The notes: a model not told the origin generated them from the sequence alone. DNA of 64,000 bases from Mesorhizobium sp. B4-1-4 (GCF_006439395.2 NZ_CP083950.1:3348001-3412000), one strand, 5' to 3'. Positions 1-9,281 are shown, counted from the stretch's first letter. Numbers and translations are program-made.

Positions 1-718
1 GCCACGCCCCGCCTTCCTTTGCAGCCTCGGCCTTGGTATCGATCTGCTCGTGCACGAAGGCATCAGCCGTTGCATTCGCAATCTTGGCGGCGCCCTCGGG
101 ATCGGCGGAGGTGAAGGATATGTCTATCGCGTAGGAGACACCGACCCTTCGCACGTCGAGGCCATTACGAAAGATCAACATGCTGAGACGAGACTTCTGG
201 TAGTCGGTCAGCTTCGCCGACGACTGGGGATCGCCTAAACCGAGATGTCCCCAGAGCGCGATCAGCGAGGCATTTTTCTGGAGCCCTAGAGCCTCGACTG
301 TGACATCCTTTATTTTCCTGAATCTCTCCACCAGCACCGGGGCCTGAGGGCGATTGAAATTCGCGTCTTCAATCAGTTTCAACTGATCGATGACCATGGA
401 AGCAATTTTTTCAGATTGCATTACTGCGATCTGACTTTCCACTTGCGCAGTATCCAACGAAAGATTGACTTCGCCTCCCTCTTGCAGATGTTGTGGCAGC
501 TTTGGCTCGATCAGGATCTGCGTACTGGCGGTAAAAACCGGGTCGGTCGTCGCATTGTAAAACCATGCGACTAAGAGAGCCGCAGCAAGACAGGCCGTAA
601 CAGTTCCGACATAATGTCTCAGAAACCCGGTTATGTCCGAGAGGCCGATAAATTCCTGCTCGGCATTAGCTTGTTGATTGGTTGCCAAAGGCCATTGGTT
701 GGCGAACAATCGGTTCAT
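1..718 (-). CDS. Wzz/GumC-type polysaccharide chain-length protein, partial
   Basis: The gene runs off the left edge, so only about the first 239 codons are visible. Translation begins MNRLFANQWPLATNQQ and continues through a membrane segment near residues 35-52, followed by a periplasmic stretch containing FTASTQILIEP. This is the typical start of Wzz/GumC polysaccharide co-polymerases, which sit in the inner membrane and set the length of exported or lipid-linked polysaccharide chains. The ATG at 718 is preceded by GGGAGA about seven bases upstream. The missing C-terminal part decides whether a second membrane helix alone or a fused BY-kinase follows. It lies near mannose-nucleotide genes on the opposite strand, consistent with an exopolysaccharide cluster. 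The family call is from recognisable sequence features; the polymer is unknown. Confidence 0.85.
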   Translation of the reverse strand, partial: MNRLFANQWPLATNQQANAEQEFIGLSDITGFLRHYVGTVTACLAAALLVAWFYNATTDPVFTASTQILIEPKLPQHLQEGGEVNLSLDTAQVESQIAVMQSEKIASMVIDQLKLIEDANFNRPQAPVLVERFRKIKDVTVEALGLQKNASLIALWGHLGLGDPQSSAKLTDYQKSRLSMLIFRNGLDVRRVGVSYAIDISFTSADPEGAAKIANATADAFVHEQIDTKAEAAKEGGAW

Positions 719-911
719 TCAATGTCTCCCGCGGGCGGGGAGGAATATCCTCCTTACACGCCGCCCTGATACAGGAGCTTCATGGCGTCCGACCGATGAT
801 ACGTTTGAGCCGAGGTCCCACGATCCCAAGCTTAAAAAAGACTACGCCGGCGTGAGCGAAGGTAAACGCCGCCAATTGGCGTATGGACCTACGCCCTATG
901 GGACCGAAGAA

Positions 912-1226
912 TCACGGCAGACCGGCCCTCATCCTCGTCAAAAATGACATTTTCTGTTCCAGCAGCAAGTGTCGTGCCCGGTTGGCCTCCAGCGCCTGCG
1001 TGAGAATTTCGAGCTTCGCCGACATGCTTTCGTTGTTCTCGCCGTTTTCACTCGCCTCGAGGGAAAATGCAGCACAGTCCGTCATCCGTTTCCGAGCTCG
1101 GTGGAGTTGCTCCGATTCTCTTTCGATTTGTGGCAGAATGCTATCGAGCATACGTGCCAAGCGCCTGAAGTGCCTGTCATCGACCTTCCTTTGGAAGGGG
1201 AACCCGATTGATGTCAGCGGCATCAT
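912..1226 (-). CDS. Small hypothetical protein with coiled-coil character
   Basis: About 104 residues starting MMPLTSIGF. I do not recognise a family. The C-terminal half (ESMSAKLEILTQALEANRAR and on) has a regular spacing of hydrophobic residues that suggests a helical coiled coil. Composition is protein-like, unlike the overlapping plus-strand frame. A GTG at 1235 is in frame, but two adjacent ATG codons at 1226 and 1223 follow a GGGAC stretch and are better starts. It is on the same strand as the chain-length gene and ends about 190 bases before it. There is no membrane segment or signal peptide. The reading frame is moderately convincing; the function is unknown. Confidence 0.5.
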   Translation of the reverse strand: MMPLTSIGFPFQRKVDDRHFRRLARMLDSILPQIERESEQLHRARKRMTDCAAFSLEASENGENNESMSAKLEILTQALEANRARHLLLEQKMSFLTRMRAGLP

Positions 1227-1436
1227 GCGTCCCACAATTGAGATCAGCGCCCGACGCGGACCTGCTTTCCACGATACTTGGTCGCCATGCCCGGACGAGA
1301 CATACTTTCGGTCATCGATCGGTATCTCCTATTGGATGAGGAGGCGCGGACCGGGACGTAGGGCTACCCGAATTCATGAAGCGGCTGGGGCTCGCCAGCG
1401 TGTTAGGAATGTTGGCGCAAATTCGGAGCGGTATCC

Positions 1437-2957
1437 GTGACCCTAAAAGTAGTGAGCCAAGCCAAGCCGAACACATTCGCGTTCGAGAACAATGCTCTCA
1501 TCAAAGCCACTGGCTTCCGAGAATATGATGCGCGCTGGTGGTTTGGCCACCCGGGCTCGGAGAAAGAGCCCGAGCTCAATTTGGTGGGCGTCCAAGCGCT
1601 GGGCATGGGGCTCGGCACCTTGATCCGGCGAATGGGCGTAGGCCCGGACATGATCACCGGTCACGACTTTCGCAGCTATTCCATGTCCATAAAGATGGCG
1701 CTGGTCTGCGGACTGATGGCAGCTGGCGCACGTGTCAAGGACATCGGCCTGGCGCTTTCCCCCACGGCCTATTTCGCCCAGTTCGCGCTCAACGCCCCTT
1801 CTGTTGCCATGGTAACTGCCTCTCACAACGAGAACGGCTGGACCGGCGTGAAGATGGGCGCGCAAAGACCTCTTACTTTTGGCCCTGACCAGATGACGGC
1901 GCTGAAAGCGCTTGTTCTGAACGGCGACTTCGATCTGGTGGGTGGCGGAAGCTACGAATTCGTGTCCGACTTTCGTCAGCGATACATCGAAGACTTGACT
2001 GCCGGAAAGAGCATTCGCAGAAAGCCGCGGGTGGTCGTTGCGTGCGGCAACGGCACAGCCGGCGCTTTTGCGCCGCAGGTGCTGGAGAACATCGGCTGTG
2101 ACGTGATCCCCTTGGACGCAGAGCTCGACCATACGTTTCCGCACTACAATCCTAATCCTGAAGACATGCAGATGCTGCACGCGATCCGGGACAAGGTTCT
2201 GGAGACCACTGCCGATTTGGGGCTGGGCTTCGACGGCGACGGCGATCGCTGCGGCGTGGTGGACAATGAGGGCACCGAGATTTTCGCGGACAAGGTCGGC
2301 GTCATGCTGGCGCGGGACATCTCAAGCCTGCATCCACAATCCGCATTTGTAGTGGACGTGAAATCAACCGGACTTTTCATGACGGATCCTGTTCTCGCGC
2401 AGAATGGTGCACGAACGGACTACTGGAAAACCGGGCATTCATACATCAAACGTCGGGTCGCCGAGCTTAACGCAATAGCCGGCTTCGAGAAGTCAGGGCA
2501 CTTCTTCTTTAATCCACCGATCGGTCGTGGGTATGACGACGGCCTCGTCACCGCGATCGCCGTTTGCGAGATGCTCGATCGGAATCCGGGAAAGACGCTG
2601 GCCGAGCTCTACCGTGCTCTTCCCACAACCTTTGGGACCCCAACGATGTCCCCCCACTGCCCCGACGAAGTCAAATACTGTGTGGTCGACAAGGTCGTCG
2701 GCGACTTCATGAAAATGAAGAGAGACGGAAGCGTGTTTGCAGGTCAGCCACTGGCTGATCTGCTTACCGTGAATGGGGTGCGTGTCGTGGCTCAAGACGG
2801 CACTTGGGGTCTGGTCAGAGCTTCGTCGAACAAGCCCGAAATTGTCGTCGTGGTCGAAAGCCCCGTTTCGTCGGAGAGACGTCGACAAATGTTCGAGGCG
2901 ATCGATGCCGTCCTGCGCCGCAATCCAGAGGTCGGAGCCTACAACCAGACATTCTGA
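1437..2957 (+). CDS. manB: Phosphomannomutase/phosphoglucomutase (ManB/AlgC/NoeK type)
   Basis: A 506-residue alpha-D-phosphohexomutase, which interconverts mannose 6-phosphate and mannose 1-phosphate for GDP-mannose supply. The phosphoserine loop TASHNENGWTG places the catalytic serine at residue 129. The metal-binding loop DGDGDR is near residue 265, the sugar-specificity loop reads EKSGH near 350, and the C-terminal phosphate-binding loop RASSNKPE is near 461. All four active-site elements are therefore present and length is normal. The start is GTG at 1437 with GGAG eight bases upstream. The next gene begins 13 bases downstream and supplies the next two activities, so the pair is an operon. 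ManB-type function is inferred from context; glucose phosphate could also be a substrate. Confidence 0.9.
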   Translation: MTLKVVSQAKPNTFAFENNALIKATGFREYDARWWFGHPGSEKEPELNLVGVQALGMGLGTLIRRMGVGPDMITGHDFRSYSMSIKMALVCGLMAAGARVKDIGLALSPTAYFAQFALNAPSVAMVTASHNENGWTGVKMGAQRPLTFGPDQMTALKALVLNGDFDLVGGGSYEFVSDFRQRYIEDLTAGKSIRRKPRVVVACGNGTAGAFAPQVLENIGCDVIPLDAELDHTFPHYNPNPEDMQMLHAIRDKVLETTADLGLGFDGDGDRCGVVDNEGTEIFADKVGVMLARDISSLHPQSAFVVDVKSTGLFMTDPVLAQNGARTDYWKTGHSYIKRRVAELNAIAGFEKSGHFFFNPPIGRGYDDGLVTAIAVCEMLDRNPGKTLAELYRALPTTFGTPTMSPHCPDEVKYCVVDKVVGDFMKMKRDGSVFAGQPLADLLTVNGVRVVAQDGTWGLVRASSNKPEIVVVVESPVSSERRRQMFEAIDAVLRRNPEVGAYNQTF

Positions 2958-2970
2958 GAGGAACTGAAGC

Positions 2971-5274
2971 ATGGCACACCGGGTCGTAAGTTTTGTCATG
3001 AGCGGGGGTGTCGGATCCCGGCTGTGGCCACTCTCGCGCGAAGACAACCCCAAGCAATTCCACGATCTTTCGGGGGATGGCTCCATGCTGGCGAAGACGG
3101 TTCGGCGCCTCAAGGCGTGGCCTCACAGCGAAACGCCGATCTATCTGATAGCGTCCGAACGACATGCTGAACGCGTCATCTCGGACATAAGTCCCCTCGG
3201 CCTGAATGGCGGAAAGCCGATTTTCGAACCCCTGGGTCGCAATACGGCCGCAGCGGTCGCCATCGCAACTCTGCAGACAATTTCTGAATATGGCAGCGAT
3301 GCGCTTGTGCTGGTGGTCCCATCCGATCACGAGATTTCGACCGAGACCCAGTTCTGGCAAACTGTAGAGGCCGGCATGCCTGCCGCGGACTCAGGCAGCA
3401 TTGTCGTGTTTGGCATCAAGCCAACTCATCCAGAAACCGGATATGGGTATATCGAGGTTGCTGCCACTGGCGACGGTGTGGCCGCGGTTTCGCGGTTTGT
3501 CGAAAAGCCAAACATCGAGACGGCACAAGGATATTTGTCGTCGGGAAGGTTCTATTGGAACGCAGGCATCTTCCTGTTCCGTGCCGACACAATGCGGAAA
3601 GCTTTGCTCGAGTTTCAGCCTGAGATATGGGACACGGCCCAACGAGCCTTCAGGACGATGAGAGCCGATGTCGCGGGTCTTTACCTGCCCCAACGCTTTT
3701 ACTCGGCGGTCCCCTCGACGTCGATCGACTATGCAGTGATGGAACATGCGCAGGGCATCGAGATGGTGACGGCTTCCTTCCGCTGGAACGACCTTGGGTC
3801 GTGGCAATCGTTGCTGGAGGCCGGCCCCGCGGATTGCGATGGCAACGTGGTAATGGGTGATGTCGTTGCCATGGATTGCGACAGTTCCTACCTCAGAAGC
3901 CAAGGCAGGCTGCTCGCTGTGATCGGAATGAAGGATGTGGCGGTGGTCGCGACGCCTGACGCGATATTCGTCGCCCCGGTCAGCCACAGCCAGAACGTGA
4001 AGAAAGTTGTCGAACAGCTGGAGAAAAGCGGCCGCCTCGAGACGAAGTTCACGGCGTTAGAAGACCGGGTCATAATCAGCGGATCATGGCGCAAGCGCGT
4101 CGAGCACTGGCTCTTCAACGAAACGCTGCCCCTGTGGTCTACCGCAGGGGTCGACAATCTGCATGGCGGCTTCCACGAAGCTTTGGGTTTCGATGCGCGA
4201 CCATTAAGCAAACCCAAGCGCATGCGAACGATGGCTCGCCAGATCTATGCTTTTGCGGTGGCCAAGGAACTCGGCTGGACCGGCTCTGCCGACAAGCTCA
4301 TCGACCACGGTATCGACTTCATTGCAAAATACGGCCGCACAGATCGAGGCGGCTGGGTACGCACCCTAAATTCCAACGGGAGCGTGGCCGATCCGGTGGA
4401 GGATGCTTACGACCATTCCTGTGTGCTACTGGCGCTTGCTCATGCCTTTCGATGCGGTCACCAGGGCGCGCTTCAGCTTGCTCAGGAGACATTCCTTTTC
4501 ATCGACTCCCATCTCGAGGATGGCAGCCTAAATGGCTTCCTCGAGACTCCCGGCTGGAGCGGAGTGCGGTCCTCAAACCCGCATATGCATATGCTTGAAT
4601 CTTTCCTTGCCTGGCATGCCGCAACCGGCGATCGCGCGTATCTTCGTCGCGCAGCCCGCGTAATCGATCTCTTCCGGTGCCATTTTTTCGACCAGGAGAG
4701 TTGGACGCTTGGTGAATATTTCGACGCCGACTGGGTGCCGGTGGCCGGAGACAGGGGACAATGGACCGAACCAGGGCACCATTTCGAATGGGCTTCCCTG
4801 CTCGTCGATTTCGCGCGGGCCAGCGGGCAAAAGGACCTGGCTGAGTACGCAAGGAAGCTGTATTCGTCGGCCGTCGCCGCTGGATTGAATCGGGCCACAG
4901 GACTGGCTTATGCAGCCGTGTCGCGACGAGGAATGCCCCTCGATAGGCTCTCACGCAGCTGGCCGCAATGCGAGGCTATCAAGGCAGCGATCGCGTTGGA
5001 CGAGATTGGTGGACCCGATCTGAAACCTGAGATCGAAGCTCGAGTAGCGCGCCTATTCAGATGGCATATCGATCCCGCGCCGCTTGGCTTGTGGGTGGAT
5101 AGGATTGATGAGCGCGGGCGGTCACTGGCGACTGAGGTTCCTGCCAGCATCTTCTATCACTTGGTGACGGCGTTGATGCAGTATCTCGATAAGACCGAAG
5201 GACAGGTCGAACCGTTCCCGCTGCCATCTCCGAAAGAGGATACCCTATTCCGGAACAGAGCTTCGGCTGGATAA
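2971..5274 (+). CDS. Mannose-1-phosphate guanylyltransferase fused to an AGE-family isomerase
   Basis: A 767-residue two-domain protein. Residues 1 to about 355 are a GDP-mannose pyrophosphorylase: the nucleotide loop SGGVGSRLWPLSR starts near residue 11, EPLGRNTAAA is near 85 and the FVEKP motif near 176. Residues from about 365 onward are not the usual ManC cupin but an (alpha/alpha)6-barrel of the N-acylglucosamine 2-epimerase (AGE) family, with ARQIYAFA, EPGHHFEWASLL (near 601) and SWPQCEAIKAA. The likely role of that half is aldose-ketose isomerisation, probably as mannose-6-phosphate isomerase. With the upstream mutase, this would let two genes carry fructose 6-phosphate to GDP-mannose. 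The domain identities are read from motifs; the isomerase substrate is inferred. A GAGG-like site precedes the ATG. Confidence 0.88.
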   Translation: MAHRVVSFVMSGGVGSRLWPLSREDNPKQFHDLSGDGSMLAKTVRRLKAWPHSETPIYLIASERHAERVISDISPLGLNGGKPIFEPLGRNTAAAVAIATLQTISEYGSDALVLVVPSDHEISTETQFWQTVEAGMPAADSGSIVVFGIKPTHPETGYGYIEVAATGDGVAAVSRFVEKPNIETAQGYLSSGRFYWNAGIFLFRADTMRKALLEFQPEIWDTAQRAFRTMRADVAGLYLPQRFYSAVPSTSIDYAVMEHAQGIEMVTASFRWNDLGSWQSLLEAGPADCDGNVVMGDVVAMDCDSSYLRSQGRLLAVIGMKDVAVVATPDAIFVAPVSHSQNVKKVVEQLEKSGRLETKFTALEDRVIISGSWRKRVEHWLFNETLPLWSTAGVDNLHGGFHEALGFDARPLSKPKRMRTMARQIYAFAVAKELGWTGSADKLIDHGIDFIAKYGRTDRGGWVRTLNSNGSVADPVEDAYDHSCVLLALAHAFRCGHQGALQLAQETFLFIDSHLEDGSLNGFLETPGWSGVRSSNPHMHMLESFLAWHAATGDRAYLRRAARVIDLFRCHFFDQESWTLGEYFDADWVPVAGDRGQWTEPGHHFEWASLLVDFARASGQKDLAEYARKLYSSAVAAGLNRATGLAYAAVSRRGMPLDRLSRSWPQCEAIKAAIALDEIGGPDLKPEIEARVARLFRWHIDPAPLGLWVDRIDERGRSLATEVPASIFYHLVTALMQYLDKTEGQVEPFPLPSPKEDTLFRNRASAG

Positions 5275-5504
5275 GACAGCAACGAGTGCAGTCTTTTTCC
5301 AAGGGGTGCCTACCCTTCACGCTTGATGGGACAAGGTATTAGCTACCGCTAATTCAGTACGCCCTCGCCTATGTGTCACCGCTAAAAACTGGGATACCGT
5401 CACGCATCAGGTACACCCTAAAGAGGTGCGGCTGGTTTTTTTAACTGCACAAACTCCTCACGACGTTGAAATTGAAACGCTTATTCGGGCAGTGAGACGC
5501 GGCT

Positions 5505-5786
5505 ATGGCAAAACGGAAATCGCGAGACAGGCGCAGCGGTGATCTCTTGAAGCTGCTGGCTACAAGGCCCCGGGCGATTGCCCTTGCCGCTCTGCACGTG
5601 AGTGAATCGGTCCTCTTGGAACTAGAGGCATCGGAATTGTTATCGCCAGCAGAAATCAGAGGATTGCTGAAGGACGCGTCACTGACGTTGCGTAACGCGG
5701 CCGACCAGGCGGACAACCGGAGTTGTCTCGCTGCCAGCGAGATAGTAGAGTCAATCCGGGAGAATTTTAAGGGAAGTAAATCATAG
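5505..5786 (+). CDS. Small hypothetical protein
   Basis: A 93-residue, Lys/Arg- then Leu/Ala/Ser-rich protein starting MAKRKSRDRRSGD. It has a basic N-terminus and a predicted all-helical body (ALHVSESVLLELEASELLS). I do not recognise a family. There is only a weak GAG ribosome-binding signal before the ATG. It ends 166 bases before the Crp/Fnr regulator on the same strand and could be co-transcribed. The size and basic start would fit a small DNA- or RNA-associated protein, but nothing in the sequence proves this. Confidence 0.5.
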   Translation: MAKRKSRDRRSGDLLKLLATRPRAIALAALHVSESVLLELEASELLSPAEIRGLLKDASLTLRNAADQADNRSCLAASEIVESIRENFKGSKS

Positions 5787-5952
5787 ATGGCACGAGATCT
5801 ATCGGTGCAATCGAACCATGGCTCGCTATGGGACGTGGTTCGGGCCGATGTTGATGTCGCGTTACCTCGCTGTATCAAGGTTTCTCCTCACGACAAATTT
5901 TGTGTACGTGATGGCAGGAGGGTATATACGGGATTGGGTCGGAGGGGTGCGG

Positions 5953-6672
5953 ATGACGTATGCTTCAGGTTCTTTTTTTAACGGAGATGAGCACCGTCCG
6001 TCATACGTTGGACTTAACGATGATGACGCCGCGTTTGTAAAGACTCTCGGTTTCACCACGAAACGATATCCAGCCGACGCGGTTGTCTTCAGTCAAGGCG
6101 ATAGCAACGACCGTGTATACATCGTCGAGTCCGGTTGGGGCTCCATTTACCACGAGCTTCCGGGGGGGCAGCGACAAATCCTCGATTTTGCGCTGACGGG
6201 GGACGTCGTTCTGCCTCAGTCATATGGGGGCGGCGCAGTTGAAACGTTCGTAGCTCAAACTGAGCTTTCTTTGCTGGTGGCACCTACCAAGACATTGACG
6301 CTTGCTGCTATGAAATCGCCTTATCTGTTCTCATTCATTGTCGAGGCCCTCACACGCAACGGTACTGTGATGGCCCAGCATCTTGCCAACGTGGGGCGAC
6401 GCAACGCCTTGGAGCGAACGGCGCATTTGCTGCTCGAACTGACAGCACGTTTGCAACGAGTTGGTGCGGTTAACCGGAACGGCTTTGAATGCCCGCTTAC
6501 CCAGTACGATCTTGCGGACGCCCTTGGCCTTACTCCGATCCATGTCAATCGAATGTTGCGGGAACTGCGCGAGCGCAAATTTCTTGAATTCCGCCAGGGC
6601 CATGTCCGCCTGCTCGATTCTGCGGGCCTGAGGAAGTTCGCCGGATTCGACGGCGAATACCTCAAGAGTTGA
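5953..6672 (+). CDS. Crp/Fnr-family transcriptional regulator
   Basis: About 239 residues. The N-terminal cyclic-nucleotide-binding-like beta barrel spans roughly residues 20-130 (DAVVFSQGDSNDRVYIVESG). A dimerisation helix follows, then a winged helix-turn-helix with the FNR-family signature (LTQYDLADALGLTPIHVNRM, about residues 178-197). There is no Cys cluster for an iron-sulfur centre and no classical cAMP-binding PRSSSAA-type stretch, so the ligand is unknown. An open frame extends up to 5818, but the ATG at 5953 is preceded by GGAGGGG five bases upstream, which is by far the best ribosome-binding site, so I chose that start. It lies within the polysaccharide region and may regulate it. 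Confidence 0.88.
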   Translation: MTYASGSFFNGDEHRPSYVGLNDDDAAFVKTLGFTTKRYPADAVVFSQGDSNDRVYIVESGWGSIYHELPGGQRQILDFALTGDVVLPQSYGGGAVETFVAQTELSLLVAPTKTLTLAAMKSPYLFSFIVEALTRNGTVMAQHLANVGRRNALERTAHLLLELTARLQRVGAVNRNGFECPLTQYDLADALGLTPIHVNRMLRELRERKFLEFRQGHVRLLDSAGLRKFAGFDGEYLKS

Positions 6673-6674
6673 GT

Positions 6675-6695
6675 GCTAGGCGCCTCGGCGCCAGC
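6675..6695 (+). terminator. Possible terminator hairpin after the Crp/Fnr gene
   Basis: GCT-A-GGCGCC, a two-base loop TC, then GGCGCC-AGC forms a nine-pair stem with one bulged A just after the stop codon. There is no U-tract, so termination is only a guess. Confidence 0.3.
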
Positions 6696-6903
6696 GATTC
6701 GTTGCAGGCTCCCGACTTCGGAGCCACCTGAACCCTCAACTCAGCTTCTGGGAGAAGGACGCAAAAGCATTTCTCGGATGCACCCGCTGTGCTTCCCTCG
6801 ACCTGGTTCGAATATCGGCTGCTCATCGGCGGCTTCACCCTAGACCCTGAGCGGCGGCTCGCTCGAGCCAGCTAAGGCCAGCAACCCAGCAACTGGATCG
6901 CGC

Positions 6904-7665
6904 TCACCAGCGATACCTTTGGCAAAATAGCGGCCGAGCAAGAATTGATCGGTTCATCCCTGCGTCGTCGAGAACAAAGTTCGCAAGATCAACCTGGGAT
7001 TCGCGATTGCCGCCACTCGGGGCGAGCAGCCAGTGCATTCCTTCGTCGGCGTCATGGGCGACTCCGTTCCCACAGAGATAAAGCGAAGCCAGGGCACGGG
7101 CGGCCACTTGATAACGCGCGCCGTTTCCACGTTGGCTTTCGCATAGTCCGGCTGGGGACACTTCACTTGCCGGTTCGCCAATACGACAGGCGGCTTTGAG
7201 ATTTCGGGCCGGGGCGACGCGGCGCAGCCATGCTTCGCCAGTCTTCGAATACTGACGCGACAAGCTGCCATCGATGAGAGAAAGTTGCAGCCGCAACCGG
7301 TCCGAGACGGGCCCCTTCTCCGCTGCAAGCTGATACAGCTGGAGGGCGGGCTCGAGATGGACGGCACGCCCATTCCGTGCTCAGTGAGGACCGCAAGAAA
7401 ATAGATCGCTGTCAGCAGACGGCATCGCCGGCGTGCCGCAACTCGTTATGCAATCCTGGGCCTCTGCTCCAGTTTCTTGCGTCCGTCCGGCAGCCGGGCG
7501 CCGCCGATTTCTCGTACCTATTATGCGCTGCATCGAGATCACGCATGAGTATGGGGCCTTTTGCTCAGTATGTAGCCGAATATTGCTTGTCCTGTCGCGG
7601 AGCCCGTATCCGCAGCGTTTTGAACGAACTGAAGCGCTGTTTCGAAATCAGCGTAATGGTCCACC
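6904..7665 (-). pseudogene. Decayed Sel1-repeat (SLR) gene
   Basis: Several minus-strand frames together match the intact Sel1-repeat protein at 29,298-31,031. Reading right to left: TALQFVQNAADTGSATGQAIFGYIL matches its AAFDFASKG...AQAILGFIL region; then NRYEKSAAPGC-like sequence; then FLAVLTEHGMGV with LYQLAAEKG; then ARALASLYLCGNGVAHDADEG and QVDLANFVLDDAG, matching ARALASLYLTGNGVAQDVEEG and QIDLANLVLAGAG. Frame changes and stops between these blocks show it is broken. It represents a truncated paralog, missing both ends. SLR proteins are helical-repeat scaffolds; in rhizobia the ExoR protein of this class controls exopolysaccharide genes. Its presence 22 kb from the intact copy shows past duplication within the region. 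Confidence 0.8.
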
Positions 7666-7767
7666 TTCTACTCCCCCCTTCATACGTTTGGATGAATTTA
7701 TCTTATATAATCAATGGCATATATGTCGGTTCCACCGGCGCGCATAACTATAGGATCCTGCCGGTCA

Positions 7768-7807
7768 GGCCCGGCGCCACAAGCCCCCTACCCCAAGGCG
7801 CCGGGCC
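7768..7807. repeat. Perfect 11-bp inverted repeat (hairpin A)
   Basis: GGCCCGGCGCC at 7768-7778 pairs perfectly with GGCGCCGGGCC at 7797-7807 around an 18-base loop. It resembles hairpin B at 8223-8266 in stem sequence, suggesting a small repeat family. There is no adjacent U-tract. Confidence 0.6.
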
Positions 7808-8222
7808 ACGCGGGCAGACGGAAATGTTGCGCGAGGCTGCCTGAGCGGCCCAACAGCCTGTTGGGATACAGTTTGCATGACCTTTGCATGACCGTCGGGC
7901 CCAATCGGCTACATGGGGTAGGCTGCCGGCCGATAACGAGTGGTAATATCAGCAATTCCGAACTAAAATATTCGCTATGCTTCAGTGACGGCTCGGACCT
8001 TCTCGATCCGTTTAGCCGTCGGAGGCATGTCGCCGCACATATGACGCAAACGAACCAGTGGCCGTTGGTCTTCAGATTCGAGCGCTGATTCCGTTGCCCC
8101 AAAACGGCAACCTGTAAAACTCGCTTTCTCCGGGGTAGCGCTTGGCCCTACGCCGATCGGACCTCTTTTTGGTCAGGACGCATAATAGCTAAGTTGAACG
8201 TGCGCCGAAATTCGCCGCCCGG

Positions 8223-8266
8223 GGCCGGCGCCGATTGTTTCCCCCAACGGACAACCGGCGCCGGCC
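8223..8266. repeat. Perfect 11-bp inverted repeat (hairpin B)
   Basis: GGCCGGCGCCG at 8223-8233 pairs with CGGCGCCGGCC at 8256-8266 around a 22-base loop that, like hairpin A, contains a CCCCC run. The two together look like short palindromic intergenic elements. Confidence 0.6.
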
Positions 8267-8321
8267 GACGCTACGTGTCCTGTTTTGAGGCGCCACGGTT
8301 CAAAGCGTCCAGACGCTTGAA

Positions 8322-8474
8322 CTATTTTGGGACAGACGTTAGTGACGGTGCTGCGCCAAGCATTTTGACCTCATCTCTGGTGAGCGTTATCTGATAGCGC
8401 TGTTTGGAATTTTTTGAGTAGATATCATCTGCAATCATAACGATTGTAACATTTCCGTTTTCGTCGGCTCGCAT
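8322..8474 (-). CDS. Small hypothetical protein, about 50 residues
   Basis: The frame reads MRADENGNVTIVMIADD and then YSKNSKQRYQITLTRDEVKML. It alternates hydrophobic and polar residues as expected for beta strands followed by a helix, and looks more like a protein than its surroundings. The frame is open up to 8552, but the extension is basic and low in quality, so the ATG at 8474 is preferred. The ribosome-binding site is weak. No family recognised. Confidence 0.4.
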   Translation of the reverse strand: MRADENGNVTIVMIADDIYSKNSKQRYQITLTRDEVKMLGAAPSLTSVPK

Positions 8475-8919
8475 GTCATCTGTCTGAAGTGGCCCCAAAA
8501 ATATGCATTTCGGCGCGCCTGTTCTTCGGCTTGGTTGAGTGTCTATCCGCATTTATCCGATCCCGAATTGTTGCCGCTGACCAACAGACCGATGCAAATC
8601 CGGTGCCACATTTTTTCAGGCAACTAAACGAGGTAGTCCGCTGGATCTGTTCCTTAATTTTAGCTGCAATGATTGTTTCTCCATCAGCCGGGCTCTGACT
8701 ACCGGCGCTCGGCTTCCATCCAGCGCCGACGTGTCAAGATTACCGCCTGCGCAAGTTGATCTTCGAGGCCGAGGGCGCGCGCCCGCAAGCCGGCCGTTTG
8801 CTACGACCAAAATCGCCTGCAACCGCGCTACAGCTCCTCAATTTGGCCTTTGGAAAACGACGACGGCGTTGCTCGTTGCAGAGGTTAGTTCCCACTCGAT
8901 TGTTCTTAGCCCCAGCTAG
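8475..8919. other. Intergenic stretch, nothing recognised
   Basis: No supported gene, RNA or repeat. Short open frames here have no ribosome-binding sites and no protein-like composition. Confidence 0.45.
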
Positions 8920-9225
8920 GCCGCTGATCTAACTAGATTTTTTCTTGCTTGCAGCCCAAAGCGATCAATCAACCGCAGCCACAAATTTGCCGCTTGGAAA
9001 AAGATCCTCGCTTATCCAGTACCCAAATCCGGCTACAGTGGATGCCCATTCGTTCGTTTGCACGGAGCGGATGCCGTGAAGCACTCGGCCGGCCGTATTT
9101 CTCTCACCGTGGAGCGCATCGGGGATCGCTGGACCGCGGTTGCGGAGATCATCGTGCGTGGCGACAATGGCGAGGCATGGCTTCCGTTTATACGACCACC
9201 TGGAAAAAGCAGAATCTTTAAGTAA
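8920..9225 (+). pseudogene. Protein-like frame without a good start; gene remnant or small gene
   Basis: The frame opens after a stop at 8917 and ends with TAA at 9223. It reads through ILAYPVPKSGYSGCPF, RISLTVERIGDRWTAVAEI and IIVRGDNGEAWLPFIRPPGK. The last 50 residues are strongly protein-like. There is no ATG; a GTG at 9076 (with GGAG nearby) or TTG at 9058 are the only in-frame candidates. It could be the C-terminal remnant of a larger gene or a small protein with an alternative start. No family recognised. Confidence 0.35.
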
Positions 9226-9281
9226 CAGTGCCTCGTCGCGGCACAGCGAGCGTTCAACAAGGGCAGCATTGAGCGAAGTTA

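Larger units (their letters stand above)
7666..8321. other. Intergenic stretch with no convincing gene
   Basis: No frame in this stretch shows protein-like composition together with a start and ribosome-binding site. It contains two strong GC-rich hairpins (listed separately) and a tandem copy of TTTGCATGACC near 7,873-7,895. Flanked by a pseudogene, it looks like a decaying region. Confidence 0.5.
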
